From the NCBI GenBank assembly GCA_016742125.1, contig JACVCM010000005.1:1-61665 (forward strand): a stretch of 61,665 nt of DNA, in the 5' to 3' direction. Position numbers and translations under genes: made by a program. Shown here in pieces: positions 16,841 through 24,289 of the stretch (positions within the stretch are counted from its first letter, which is position 1; every line of letters starts with the position of its first letter). The stretch comes from Sphingomonadaceae bacterium (lineage in GTDB: Bacteria > Pseudomonadota > Alphaproteobacteria > Sphingomonadales > Sphingomonadaceae). The notes beneath the pieces are model-generated. The model was not told the origin of the DNA, did no database searches, and saw nothing but the letters and a program-made list of their open reading frames with translations.

Positions 16841-17319
16841 TATGCACCCACCTTGTTCTTGCGGTTCAGGGAAGCGACGTCGAGCACCTTGGGCTGCTGC
16901 CCGTCATGTGGATGCTCGGTGCCGTTGTAGAGATGAAGCGCACGCATCTGCGCGCGGCCCAGAGGTCCACGCGGAACCATGCGCTCAACGGCCTTTTCAA
17001 GCACGCGCTCGGGAAATTTGCCTTCGAGTACCTTGGCGGCCGTGATGCCCTTGATGCCGCCGATGTAGCCCGTGTGCCGGTAATAGACCTTGTCCTTGGT
17101 CTTGTTGCCGGTGAATTTCACCTTGTCGGCATTGATAACGACAACATGGTCGCCGCAATCGACATGCGGCGTGTAGCTCGGCTTATGCTTGCCGCGCAGG
17201 ATATTGGCGATAATCGACGCGACGCGACCGACAACCAGACCGTCGGCATCGATAATATGCCAATCCTTCTGGACGTCTTGCGGGCGGATCGATTTCGTAA
17301 CTCTGGATAGCGTTTTCAT
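16840..17319 (-). CDS. rplM: 50S ribosomal protein L13
   Basis: This 159-residue L13 contains WHIIDADGLVVGRVAS, HVDCGDHVVVINADK and VERMVPRGPLGR. It is an early-assembly large-subunit protein. The ATG at 17319 gives the family N-terminus MKTLSRVTKSIRPQDVQ. It is the first gene of the rplM-rpsI operon, with a plausible promoter at 17390-17418. A longer frame upstream has no family similarity. Confidence 0.97.
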   Translation of the reverse strand: MKTLSRVTKSIRPQDVQKDWHIIDADGLVVGRVASIIANILRGKHKPSYTPHVDCGDHVVVINADKVKFTGNKTKDKVYYRHTGYIGGIKGITAAKVLEGKFPERVLEKAVERMVPRGPLGRAQMRALHLYNGTEHPHDGQQPKVLDVASLNRKNKVGA

Positions 17320-17389
17320 CGCTAATCGAACCTTTCGGAATTTTTGGAAGTGCAGGGAATCGGACCGATCCCATGCACGCGAAGCGGCG

Positions 17390-17418
17390 CTAATGACGAC
17401 GAAACCAGCAATAGTCAA
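17390..17418 (-). promoter_or_regulatory. Candidate promoter of rplM-rpsI
   Basis: On the minus strand CTTGACT provides a good -35 (TTGACT, 17413-17418) with a 17-base spacer to CATTAG (17390-17395). The -10 is poor, which is common for alphaproteobacterial sigma-70 promoters. It lies about 70 bases upstream of the rplM start. Confidence 0.4.
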
Positions 17419-17461
17419 GCAAAAGTGCGGGTTTTGCGGCGGGTATAATAATACCTTTAAA

Positions 17462-17785
17462 CTACACCGTCTCCGCAGCCACCCATATGGCAAAGGCGGG
17501 ATGTGCAGGTCCGACCGATAGCTGGATGACAGCAGGCACCTCATAACGGTGCAGCGCGGCGATGCGCTTCATTGCGGCCTGCGCCTTGGCGGCGGTGGTC
17601 TTGAAGATGACCGGATGTTCTTCCTTGGCCTCGATCTCTCCGTCCCAGCGAAAATGCGAGATAACCATCGGCAGGCGATTGGCACAGGCGATCAGGCGTT
17701 CGGCAAGGAGCGTCCGCACGACATCATGGCCTTCGCCCGCAGTCGGGAACACCGCATAGATCAGCGCGACCTCACTGGCCATCAT
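17462..17785 (-). CDS. cutA: Divalent-cation tolerance protein CutA
   Basis: This 107-residue product shows the CutA1 core: IYAVFPTAGEGHDVVRTLLAERLIACANRLP, then IFKTTAAKAQAAMKRIAALHRYEVPAVIQL. CutA forms very stable trimers; its role in metal tolerance is indirect. Either ATG at 17785 or 17782 is possible, and both overlap the end of the upstream heme A synthase gene by 11-14 bases, so the two are coupled. Confidence 0.92.
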   Translation of the reverse strand: MMASEVALIYAVFPTAGEGHDVVRTLLAERLIACANRLPMVISHFRWDGEIEAKEEHPVIFKTTAAKAQAAMKRIAALHRYEVPAVIQLSVGPAHPAFAIWVAAETV

Positions 17786-18836
17786 CGCGTCCTGTAACAT
17801 GCGCGCCCCACGCAGCCGAGGCCACCACCAGCGACCCCACAGCCTGATGCAGCACCGCCAGCACGATGTTGACGCCGGTCATCACGGTGGCGATGCCCAG
17901 CAGGATCTGCACGCCAAAGGCGCTGTGGATGGCAATCGAGGCGCTTCGCACCCCTGCCTTCTTGGTCCGGCGGGCAAGCATGATGAGTGCTATTACCGCA
18001 ACCCATGCCCACCAACGGTGGACAAAATGGGTTAAGAAGGGATCGTTGGCCAGCGCACTCAGAACACCGCGCTCCATGTCGACCCCTGCAGGGTAGAGAC
18101 GGTCGTTCATCAGCGGCCAACTATTTGAAACATAACCGGCATTCAGTCCCGCGACCCAGGCGCCAAAGAGCAATTGCACGAACAATATCGCCAGAACGAC
18201 GAGGGCAAATCCGGTAAGCTTTGCGGGTTTGGCCGCCGAATTCCTTGCCAACGCCCTGAGATCGAGCGCAGTCCAGACCAGACCACCCAGAATGAACAGG
18301 GCCGTCAGGAGATGCACCGCGAGGCGGTAATGACTGACATCGGTACGCGCCGAAAGACCGGACGACACCATCCACCAGCCGATCGCGCCCTGCAATCCGC
18401 CCAGTGCAAACAGGGCAACGAGACGCGGCTTGTAGCCGGCCGGGATAGCCTGCTTTACCCAGAACCAGACAAGCGGAAGCGCGAAAGCCAGCCCGATCAG
18501 TCGCCCGAGCAGCCGGTGCACCCATTCCCAGAAATAGATGAACTTGAACTGGGCCAGCGTCATGCCAGCGGGACCGTTTATTTCGGTATATTCCGGGATT
18601 TGCTTGTATTTTTCGAATTCGGAAACCCACGCCGCCTCATTCAGGGGCGGCAGCGCGCCACTCACCGGCTTCCATTCGGTTATCGACAGGCCGGATTCGG
18701 TCAGCCGCGTGATGCCGCCGACGACGACCATCGAAAAAACAAGCAGCGCAACGAAAAGCAACCAGTTGGCAATACTGGCCGGTCTGACTTTAGCGGGCGG
18801 TTGAGCCGCCGCATGATTGGCAAGCGCGATGTCCAT
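17772..18836 (-). CDS. ctaA: Heme A synthase (COX15/CtaA family)
   Basis: This 354-residue, eight-helix membrane protein is COX15-type: VVVGGITRLTESGLSITEWKP at the start, EWVHRLLGRLIGLAF, DVSHYRLAVHLLTALFILGG, HRWWAWVAVIA and VLHQAVGSLVVASAAW, supplying the paired histidines for heme binding. It oxidises the C8 methyl of heme O to make heme A for aa3-type cytochrome c oxidase. The ATG at 18836 gives the expected short cytoplasmic N-terminus. No other cox genes are near. Confidence 0.95.
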   Translation of the reverse strand: MDIALANHAAAQPPAKVRPASIANWLLFVALLVFSMVVVGGITRLTESGLSITEWKPVSGALPPLNEAAWVSEFEKYKQIPEYTEINGPAGMTLAQFKFIYFWEWVHRLLGRLIGLAFALPLVWFWVKQAIPAGYKPRLVALFALGGLQGAIGWWMVSSGLSARTDVSHYRLAVHLLTALFILGGLVWTALDLRALARNSAAKPAKLTGFALVVLAILFVQLLFGAWVAGLNAGYVSNSWPLMNDRLYPAGVDMERGVLSALANDPFLTHFVHRWWAWVAVIALIMLARRTKKAGVRSASIAIHSAFGVQILLGIATVMTGVNIVLAVLHQAVGSLVVASAAWGAHVTGRDDGQ

Positions 18837-19271
18837 GCGCGGCGATATGCGCGGAGCGAGCAGGACTGGCAAGAGCGACGTCGCTTCGCCGCATTGCATT
18901 TTGCACATAAGCGATTGCACCCAATGGAGCATATCGGACAAGCCAGATGCCGCCGCGTCGTATCGAGGGTGACATAAGTGACACCTATTCGATAAAAAAG
19001 CGCCGTCTCCCCCCGTCAGATGCGTTATATTCGTAAAGCCGGGCGACAGGAAATTTCCAACAAGGCGGGCGCAAGGGAAGTTGGAGAAAGAAGGGCGCGA
19101 GGCGCAACCGGCAGGGGCGTTTCGCTGGCCCATCCCGATTATGTGATGGGGCCAATCCTACATTGCGGGAAACACTGTGCCAGCGGCGGTGGAGATATTG
19201 TCGAGATGCCTGCTTCCGACCAGTTTTGGTCGTTTAGACTACCTTAGTTGCGTGCCAGAACCTGCCGTTGG
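18837..19271. other. Intergenic stretch of 435 bases, no gene supported
   Basis: This lies between heme A synthase (minus) and the end of the 19272 hydrolase gene. Open frames here give no recognisable protein. The only structure seen is 18961-18994, where TATCGA/TCGATA arms flank two GTGACA direct repeats (18969 and 18978), possibly a regulatory site in the heme A synthase leader. The region may be residue from insertion of the hydrolase-TetR module. Confidence 0.5.
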
Positions 19272-20201
19272 TTAAGCTTGATCCCTACCCAGTATTGACC
19301 GGAGAAATTTGTCGACGGCGACAATAAGCTCCTGATAGGCAGGCTGCTCGACCGGCAGGTGCGATCCATTGCTCAATTCAACAAACTGCTTTTTTGCCTT
19401 GATCCGATCGTAGACCATTTTGCTAAGCGCAGTCGGCGTCCAGGTGTCAGCGCCTGGATGAACGAGCAGCAGCGGGCAGTCTAGCTGCCAGGTTTGGACG
19501 CGATACTGATGAGCTGTTCGGAAAAAACGCGCCGGTTTGCTGCTCGCCCCGATAAGGGGGTCGTCCGCAAAGTAGCGCTGCATTGCACGGCTGCTGCTCA
19601 TCGCCTTCAACGGGGTGGTGAGGGAAAGCGGCATTCGTACACGATCGAAGAGCCGAGGCATCGCCATCATACTGAAACGGCTCAAGTGGCCAAGCCAACG
19701 CCAACGCGCAGCGAGCGAGAAAATTTCTGGGTCAGATAGGTCAAGCAATGTTGTTGCGATTGCGCCTGACACGTGCGCGCTCTGTTGGGCTGCGAAGAAT
19801 GCCGTGAGGCCGCCCATCGAAAGGCCCATCAGCACGACCGGGCCAGCCTGTCCGTTGGCGATTTCGGCGACGACGCTTGGCCATTCGGCATAATTCCAGT
19901 CATAATCTGGTGCCGTCTCGGTCAAGCCATAACCAGGCAGGTCGGGAGCAAGGACGCGCCATCCGAGTTCGACGATCGGCTCAGCTGCCGGCGCGAGGAT
20001 CCTCCCGTTGCCACCACCGCCATGCACCAGAATAACAGTTCCCAAAACGTCGCCTTGCGGCAACCATTCATCCATACGCACGTGATGGCCACGAACCCAA
20101 AGCCAGCGTTCCTCAGGGTCGCGCATTAGAGACAGGCCGAACTCTTCGGCCAGCAGCCGTCGATACATCGTCCATGATGGGCTTTGCGAAAATGTCTTCA
20201 C
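19272..20201 (-). CDS. Alpha/beta hydrolase
   Basis: This 309-residue cytosolic hydrolase has the oxyanion stretch ILVHGGGGNGRI, nucleophile motif LMGLSMGG, acid region LVHPGADTWTP, and catalytic His in SNGSHLPVEQP. It resembles the alpha/beta hydrolase-1 family. The substrate is unknown. It starts with GTG at 20201, or ATG at 20168; neither has a clear ribosome-binding site. It is divergent from a TetR regulator only 46 bases away, which probably controls it. Confidence 0.85.
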   Translation of the reverse strand: MKTFSQSPSWTMYRRLLAEEFGLSLMRDPEERWLWVRGHHVRMDEWLPQGDVLGTVILVHGGGGNGRILAPAAEPIVELGWRVLAPDLPGYGLTETAPDYDWNYAEWPSVVAEIANGQAGPVVLMGLSMGGLTAFFAAQQSAHVSGAIATTLLDLSDPEIFSLAARWRWLGHLSRFSMMAMPRLFDRVRMPLSLTTPLKAMSSSRAMQRYFADDPLIGASSKPARFFRTAHQYRVQTWQLDCPLLLVHPGADTWTPTALSKMVYDRIKAKKQFVELSNGSHLPVEQPAYQELIVAVDKFLRSILGRDQA

Positions 20202-20210
20202 AATCTTGTT

Positions 20211-20228
20211 ATTGAATAAAAACTCAAT
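20211..20228. promoter_or_regulatory. Candidate TetR operator between the hydrolase and tetR genes
   Basis: An AT-rich inverted repeat, ATTGA-N8-TCAAT, lies inside the 46-base divergent intergenic region. Its size and placement suit binding by the adjacent TetR protein to control both genes. The arms are short, so confidence is limited. Confidence 0.45.
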
Positions 20229-20247
20229 TTATGAAACTCGGGTTCCC

Positions 20248-20871
20248 ATGCCTCCTCGCCAAACTGCAAAGACGGTCCGAAAGCCTGTGAGACGGGCGCG
20301 ACAGGCACGGTCTCAAGCGACTGTCGAGGTCATTGTCGAAGCTGCAGCTCGGATTCTGGCAGATAAAGGATGGCGTGGGCTGACGACGAACGCGGTGGCA
20401 CAAAGGGCGGGCGTGTCCATCGGGTCAGTCTATGAGTATTTTGCGAACAAGCAGGCAATCATCGACGTGATCTTGGATCGCCATATCGCGCAAGGCGAGA
20501 CATATATCGCGGGTCTTGCCGATCTTCCAGCGGGGAGCTTGACTGCAGGAGATATCGTTGAGGCGACCGTAGGAGGCTTTATCATCATTCATCGAGACAA
20601 TCCGAAATTGCATCGTGTTATCTCAAGTGAAGTACCGCTGTCTGAAAATCAGAAGGCTCGTGTCGATCAACTTCGCAATAGGGCAATCTCGCTGGTTTCA
20701 CGTTTACTGGAGGGTCAGACAAACGATCCAAACGTGAAAGCCTCAATGGTTGTTGACACCGCTGAAGCTCTCACACATCGCTGGATTGTCGATGAGGCCG
20801 GGGTTCCTGTTGCTGCGGAGACTATGACAAATGAACTGACGGCTATGCTGCGGCTTTATGTGTCTGGCTAA
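20248..20871 (+). CDS. TetR/AcrR family transcriptional regulator
   Basis: This 207-residue regulator has a basic N-terminus (KTVRKPVRRARQARSQAT), a TetR HTH (AAARILADKGWRGLTTNAVA then GVSIGSVYEYFANKQAII) and a helical ligand-binding domain. The HTH and divergent placement suggest it represses the alpha/beta hydrolase gene. The ATG at 20248 is preferred; upstream codons would lie in the operator region. The ligand is unknown. Confidence 0.9.
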   Translation: MPPRQTAKTVRKPVRRARQARSQATVEVIVEAAARILADKGWRGLTTNAVAQRAGVSIGSVYEYFANKQAIIDVILDRHIAQGETYIAGLADLPAGSLTAGDIVEATVGGFIIIHRDNPKLHRVISSEVPLSENQKARVDQLRNRAISLVSRLLEGQTNDPNVKASMVVDTAEALTHRWIVDEAGVPVAAETMTNELTAMLRLYVSG

Positions 20872-21006
20872 CGTCCGCTCAGGAAGCCTGCTTCGCAAAA
20901 CCAGCCTGTCAGCTCCCCCCAACAAAGCCGTCATCGACAACTCCGCTGCTCCGCCTGCAAATGTAATGTTGTAACCTCCCCCGAATCGTGCCATATCGGC
21001 CTGGTG

Positions 21007-21372
21007 ATGACACAGGTCTGGACAAAATGGCGCTGGGATGGGCTCGGCTTGAGCATCGCCGGACTGTGCCTTGTGCATTGCCTCGCAACCTCGGTCATTC
21101 TGGTGTTCATCGCCTCGGCCGGTGGGCTTTTGCTCGATCCGCACATTCATGAGGTCGGGCTTTTCCTTGCCATCATCTTTGGCGTCCTCGCGCTCGGCAA
21201 GGGCCTGTGGCAACACGGCTTCATCATGCCCGCAGCGATCGGCGCTCTCGGCATCGGCATGATGGCAGGCGCTCTGACGTTACCGCATGGCAGCACCGAG
21301 ATTCTCTGGACAATATTAGGGGTCGGTGTGCTGGCGCTCGGGCATGACCTGAACGTCAGGGCAACCAGCTAG
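21007..21372 (+). CDS. MerC-domain membrane protein
   Basis: This 121-residue protein has four membrane helices and the MerC-type N-terminus DGLGLSIAGLCLVHCLAT with Cys and His in the first helix. MerC proteins were described as mercury uptake carriers, but chromosomal ones in alphaproteobacteria often sit in zinc regulons. A GTG at 21004 immediately precedes the ATG. A direct GTAA-TGTT-GTAA pattern near 20960-20975 might be part of a Zur site. Its stop shares CTAG with the convergent lysR gene. Confidence 0.85.
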   Translation: MTQVWTKWRWDGLGLSIAGLCLVHCLATSVILVFIASAGGLLLDPHIHEVGLFLAIIFGVLALGKGLWQHGFIMPAAIGALGIGMMAGALTLPHGSTEILWTILGVGVLALGHDLNVRATS

Positions 21373-22247
21373 ACCCGCACCAGCGCGTCGAACGTTTCCA
21401 ATACCCATTTGTGAACCAGCCTGATCGATGGTTGGGCGCGCAAATCGCGGTGGACGATCAGCCACGGGACACGCGGCGGCGGCAAGCTGCGCGCATCGAC
21501 CTGGAGCAAGGCGTCCGACCGTCGTGCAATGGCGTTCGGCAACAGGGCGATGCCTGCCCCCGCTATTGCAGCGGTCATCAAACCACGGGTGCTGCCGGTC
21601 CGCATCGCAACCGCGGGGCGCAAACCCGCGCCTTCCAACCAGGCAAGTTCCGGCAGTCGGCCATAGCTATCGTCATAGATCAGCAGCCTTTCCCGCGACA
21701 GATCGAGTTTTGCAGGATCGCGATTCGCCAGATAGGTCTTCGACGCAAAGAACCCCAGATGAAGCGTCGGCAGTTTGCGGATGATGAGGCTGGCGCCTTC
21801 CGGCCGTGACATGCGCACCGCAATATCTGCATCTCGCGCCGCCAGACTGACGACATCGGCCTGCGACTGAAGATGCACGGGAAAGTCGCCGCCCTTTTGC
21901 CATAAGGCCGGCAATGCCGGGGCTAGTACGTCGGAAATCACGAATTCGGTCGCCGACAGCCTGACGGGCACGGTGCCGCCCTCGCTGCGCAAACTGTCGG
22001 CCAGACGCGAAACCCGGGCCAATTGTTCGGCGATTGGCTCTGCGGCTTTGGCCACCACCTCGCCATGCCGTGTCAGTCTTGTGCCCCGTGCCTGACGGTC
22101 GATAAGCCGCAGCTTCAATGCGACCTCCAGCGCCTCGATCCGCCGCGAGATTGTCGATATCGCAACGCCGCGCCTTTTGGCCGCGGCGCTGAGCGACCCT
22201 GCCCGCCAGATCGCAATCAGGTCGTCAAGGTCGCCAGGATCAAGCAT
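21369..22247 (-). CDS. LysR family transcriptional regulator
   Basis: This 292-residue LysR protein has the N-terminal winged HTH (LDDLIAIWRAGSLSAAAKRR then AISTISRRIEALEVAL) and a two-lobed effector domain. The ATG at 22247 fits the family start. It is divergent from the monooxygenase-dehydrogenase pair at 22340-23736, which it probably regulates. The intergenic region has direct repeats GCAATAATGGACA. Confidence 0.92.
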   Translation of the reverse strand: MLDPGDLDDLIAIWRAGSLSAAAKRRGVAISTISRRIEALEVALKLRLIDRQARGTRLTRHGEVVAKAAEPIAEQLARVSRLADSLRSEGGTVPVRLSATEFVISDVLAPALPALWQKGGDFPVHLQSQADVVSLAARDADIAVRMSRPEGASLIIRKLPTLHLGFFASKTYLANRDPAKLDLSRERLLIYDDSYGRLPELAWLEGAGLRPAVAMRTGSTRGLMTAAIAGAGIALLPNAIARRSDALLQVDARSLPPPRVPWLIVHRDLRAQPSIRLVHKWVLETFDALVRV

Positions 22248-22250
22248 GTT

Positions 22251-22313
22251 TTGCAATAATGGACATTTGATTTGCAATATCGCGCATTTCATTTGCGCAC
22301 GCAATAATGGACA
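22251..22313. promoter_or_regulatory. Putative LysR binding region with direct repeats
   Basis: The 13-base sequence GCAATAATGGACA occurs at 22253-22265 and again at 22301-22313, exactly 48 bases apart. Between them lie TTTGCAATATCGCG and GCGCATTTCATTTGCGC segments rich in the half-site TTTGC. The region separates the divergent lysR and monooxygenase genes, where LysR boxes normally lie. Confidence 0.55.
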
Positions 22314-22339
22314 GTCCGCAGATGAGAAGGAGACTGCCC

Positions 22340-22720
22340 ATGTTCCGCTTCACTGCAATTTTGCTCGCCGGACTTGTGTCGCTTGGCCCGGCCGTTTCGC
22401 TATTGGCCAAGGACCGGCCTGCCGGGTCACCCGTCGCCACCATCGTCACGATCAAGACACCCCCCGGCATAACCCGCCCGATGCTCGAGGGCGGCTTCAA
22501 GCAGGCGGTTCCGGTTTATGAGAAAATCCCCGGCCTGATCCGCAAATATTTCATCGTGAATGGCGACAGCTTTGGCGGCATGTATCTCTGGAAAGACCGC
22601 GCCTCGGCCGAGGCGTGGTATAGCGACGCCTGGAAGGCCAAGGCCAGGGCGACCTATGGCAGCGAACCGCAGCTGACCTATTTCGATGCGCCGGTGCAAA
22701 TCGACCGTTCGGCCAAATGA
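22340..22720 (+). CDS. Exported ABM-superfamily (YdhR-like) monooxygenase-like protein
   Basis: This 126-residue protein has an N-terminal signal peptide (MFRFTAILLAGLVSLGPAVS) and a dimeric alpha-beta barrel domain: YEKIPGLIRKYFIVNGDSFG, GGMYLWKDRASAEAWYSDAW. This fits the YdhR/ABM-like monooxygenase family, but an exported copy is unusual. The start has AGAAGGAGA six bases upstream. Its stop overlaps the next start (ATGA, 22717-22720). Catalysis is unproven. Confidence 0.75.
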   Translation: MFRFTAILLAGLVSLGPAVSLLAKDRPAGSPVATIVTIKTPPGITRPMLEGGFKQAVPVYEKIPGLIRKYFIVNGDSFGGMYLWKDRASAEAWYSDAWKAKARATYGSEPQLTYFDAPVQIDRSAK

Positions 22721-23736
22721 TGCGACAGCTAACCTTCATCAAACCGGGTGCGTTCGAATGGCATAACGTCCCTTTCCCGGTGCTCCAGGCGCCAACCGAC
22801 GCCATCGTCCGGCCACTTGCGGTCGCGCGCTGCGATCTCGATCTTTACATCGCCACCGGCTTCGTTCCCTTTCCCGGCCCCTTTGCCTTTGGCCACGAAA
22901 TGGTGGGCGAGGTCGTCGATGCGGGGGACAAGGCGGGTGTCATGCCCGGCCAGCATGTCATTGTTCCGTTCCAGATCAGTTGCGGGCAATGCGCCTCCTG
23001 TCGGCGGGGTTTTACGGCTTCCTGCGAAGCGGTGCCGCCTTACTCTGCATTTGGGCTCGGCGGCGGGCGGGTCGAATATGGCGGCGCACTGTCGGACGCC
23101 GTTCGCGTGCCATATGCCGATTTCATGCTCGTGCGCTTGCCGGAAGGTGTCGACCCGGTTGCCGCTGCGAGCGCCGCCGACAATATTCCGGACGGCTGGC
23201 GTGCGGTCGCACCGCAGCTTCGCGAGTATCCGGGGGCCCCGGTACTGGTCATTGGCGGTCTGGCGCAAAGTGTCGGGCTATATGCGGCGGGCGCAGCAGT
23301 TGCGCTGGGCGCAGGCCGGGTGCTGTATCTGGACGACAATTCCGGCAACCGCGACCGGGCCAGGGCAATGGGTGCCGAAGCGGCACCGCTGACCGGTCGC
23401 GAACCGGTCGAACAGTTCGAAATCGTGGTGGAGGCGGCCGGACTGGCCGATGCCCTCGGTCTTGCGATACGCTCTTGCAGACCGAATGGCGTGGTTACGA
23501 GCGTTGCGATGCATCTGGGCGCGACCACGCCGGTTCCGCTTACACAGGCCTATTATAAAGGCCTGACTTTCCACACAAGCCGCGCCAGTGCGCGCAACTG
23601 GTTGCCCGATGTGATACATTGCATGGCCTGCGGCGGGCTGCACCCCGAACATGTCACCCACCGCATACTCCCCTTTGCGGACGCTGCCGATGCGATGACC
23701 GATAGCGGGCCGAAGCTGGTTTTTACGCCGGAGTAG
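22717..23736 (+). CDS. Zinc-dependent alcohol dehydrogenase-like (MDR family)
   Basis: This 339-residue medium-chain dehydrogenase has the catalytic zinc ligands in ARCDLDLY and GHEMVGEVVDAG, and the structural zinc loop CGQCASCRRGFTASC. A Rossmann core follows (VLVIGGLAQSVGLYAAGAAV and a YLDD-type acidic residue for NAD). It is coupled to the upstream YdhR-like gene, and both are likely targets of the divergent LysR. The substrate is unknown. Confidence 0.88.
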   Translation: MMRQLTFIKPGAFEWHNVPFPVLQAPTDAIVRPLAVARCDLDLYIATGFVPFPGPFAFGHEMVGEVVDAGDKAGVMPGQHVIVPFQISCGQCASCRRGFTASCEAVPPYSAFGLGGGRVEYGGALSDAVRVPYADFMLVRLPEGVDPVAAASAADNIPDGWRAVAPQLREYPGAPVLVIGGLAQSVGLYAAGAAVALGAGRVLYLDDNSGNRDRARAMGAEAAPLTGREPVEQFEIVVEAAGLADALGLAIRSCRPNGVVTSVAMHLGATTPVPLTQAYYKGLTFHTSRASARNWLPDVIHCMACGGLHPEHVTHRILPFADAADAMTDSGPKLVFTPE

Positions 23737-23780
23737 ACCGGATGCTTGCTTATGGGGTGGTGAACGCCTAAATTCGTCGC

Positions 23781-24242
23781 ATGGCATCTCATCACCACCA
23801 TCACGAGCATGAAGGCGCATCGCTGGCGCACGCCGCGCAGGTCGCTCTAACCGATGCTGGCGAGCAGTGGACCGAGATGCGGGCCGACATTTTCGACGTT
23901 CTCGCAACCTTCGAAAAGCCCGCTTCGGCCTATGATATTGCCGATCTGGTGTCGCAAAAGCGGGGAAAACGCGTCGCGCCGAACAGCGTGTACCGTATTC
24001 TCGACCTGTTCGTGTCGACCAACCTCGCGCGCCGGGTCGAGAGCGCCAATGCCTATGTGGCGAACTCGCATCCCGGGTGCCTGCACGACTGCATTTTCCT
24101 CATCTGCGACAATTGCGGGACGGCAACCCATATCGACGACGATAAGTTGTCTAGCAATGTCCGCGCTGCGGCAGAGGGAGCCGGTTTCGCCGAGGTGCGA
24201 CCCGTGATTGAGGTTCGCGGAAAATGCGCGGATTGCGATTAG
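23781..24242 (+). CDS. Fur family regulator, Zur-like, with His-rich N-terminus
   Basis: This 153-residue Fur-fold repressor has an unusual head containing HHHHHEHE (residues 4-11). A winged helix (FDVLATFEKPASAYDIADLV, VAPNSVYRILDLF) and a dimerisation domain with the zinc site CDNCG near the middle and CADCD at the C-terminus follow. The absence of a manganese/PerR pattern and the MerC gene nearby point to Zur, but Fur cannot be excluded. The polyhistidine may bind metal. Confidence 0.82.
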   Translation: MASHHHHHEHEGASLAHAAQVALTDAGEQWTEMRADIFDVLATFEKPASAYDIADLVSQKRGKRVAPNSVYRILDLFVSTNLARRVESANAYVANSHPGCLHDCIFLICDNCGTATHIDDDKLSSNVRAAAEGAGFAEVRPVIEVRGKCADCD

Positions 24243-24289
24243 GCGTTTCTGACTGACAGCAAGCATTTTCGCCGCTAAAGCTGTGCCTT

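Noticed and set aside
19020..19247. 75-residue plus-strand frame in the 18837-19271 gap
   Set aside because: No recognisable motif, no ribosome-binding site, Arg/Gly-rich composition typical of non-coding GC-rich DNA.
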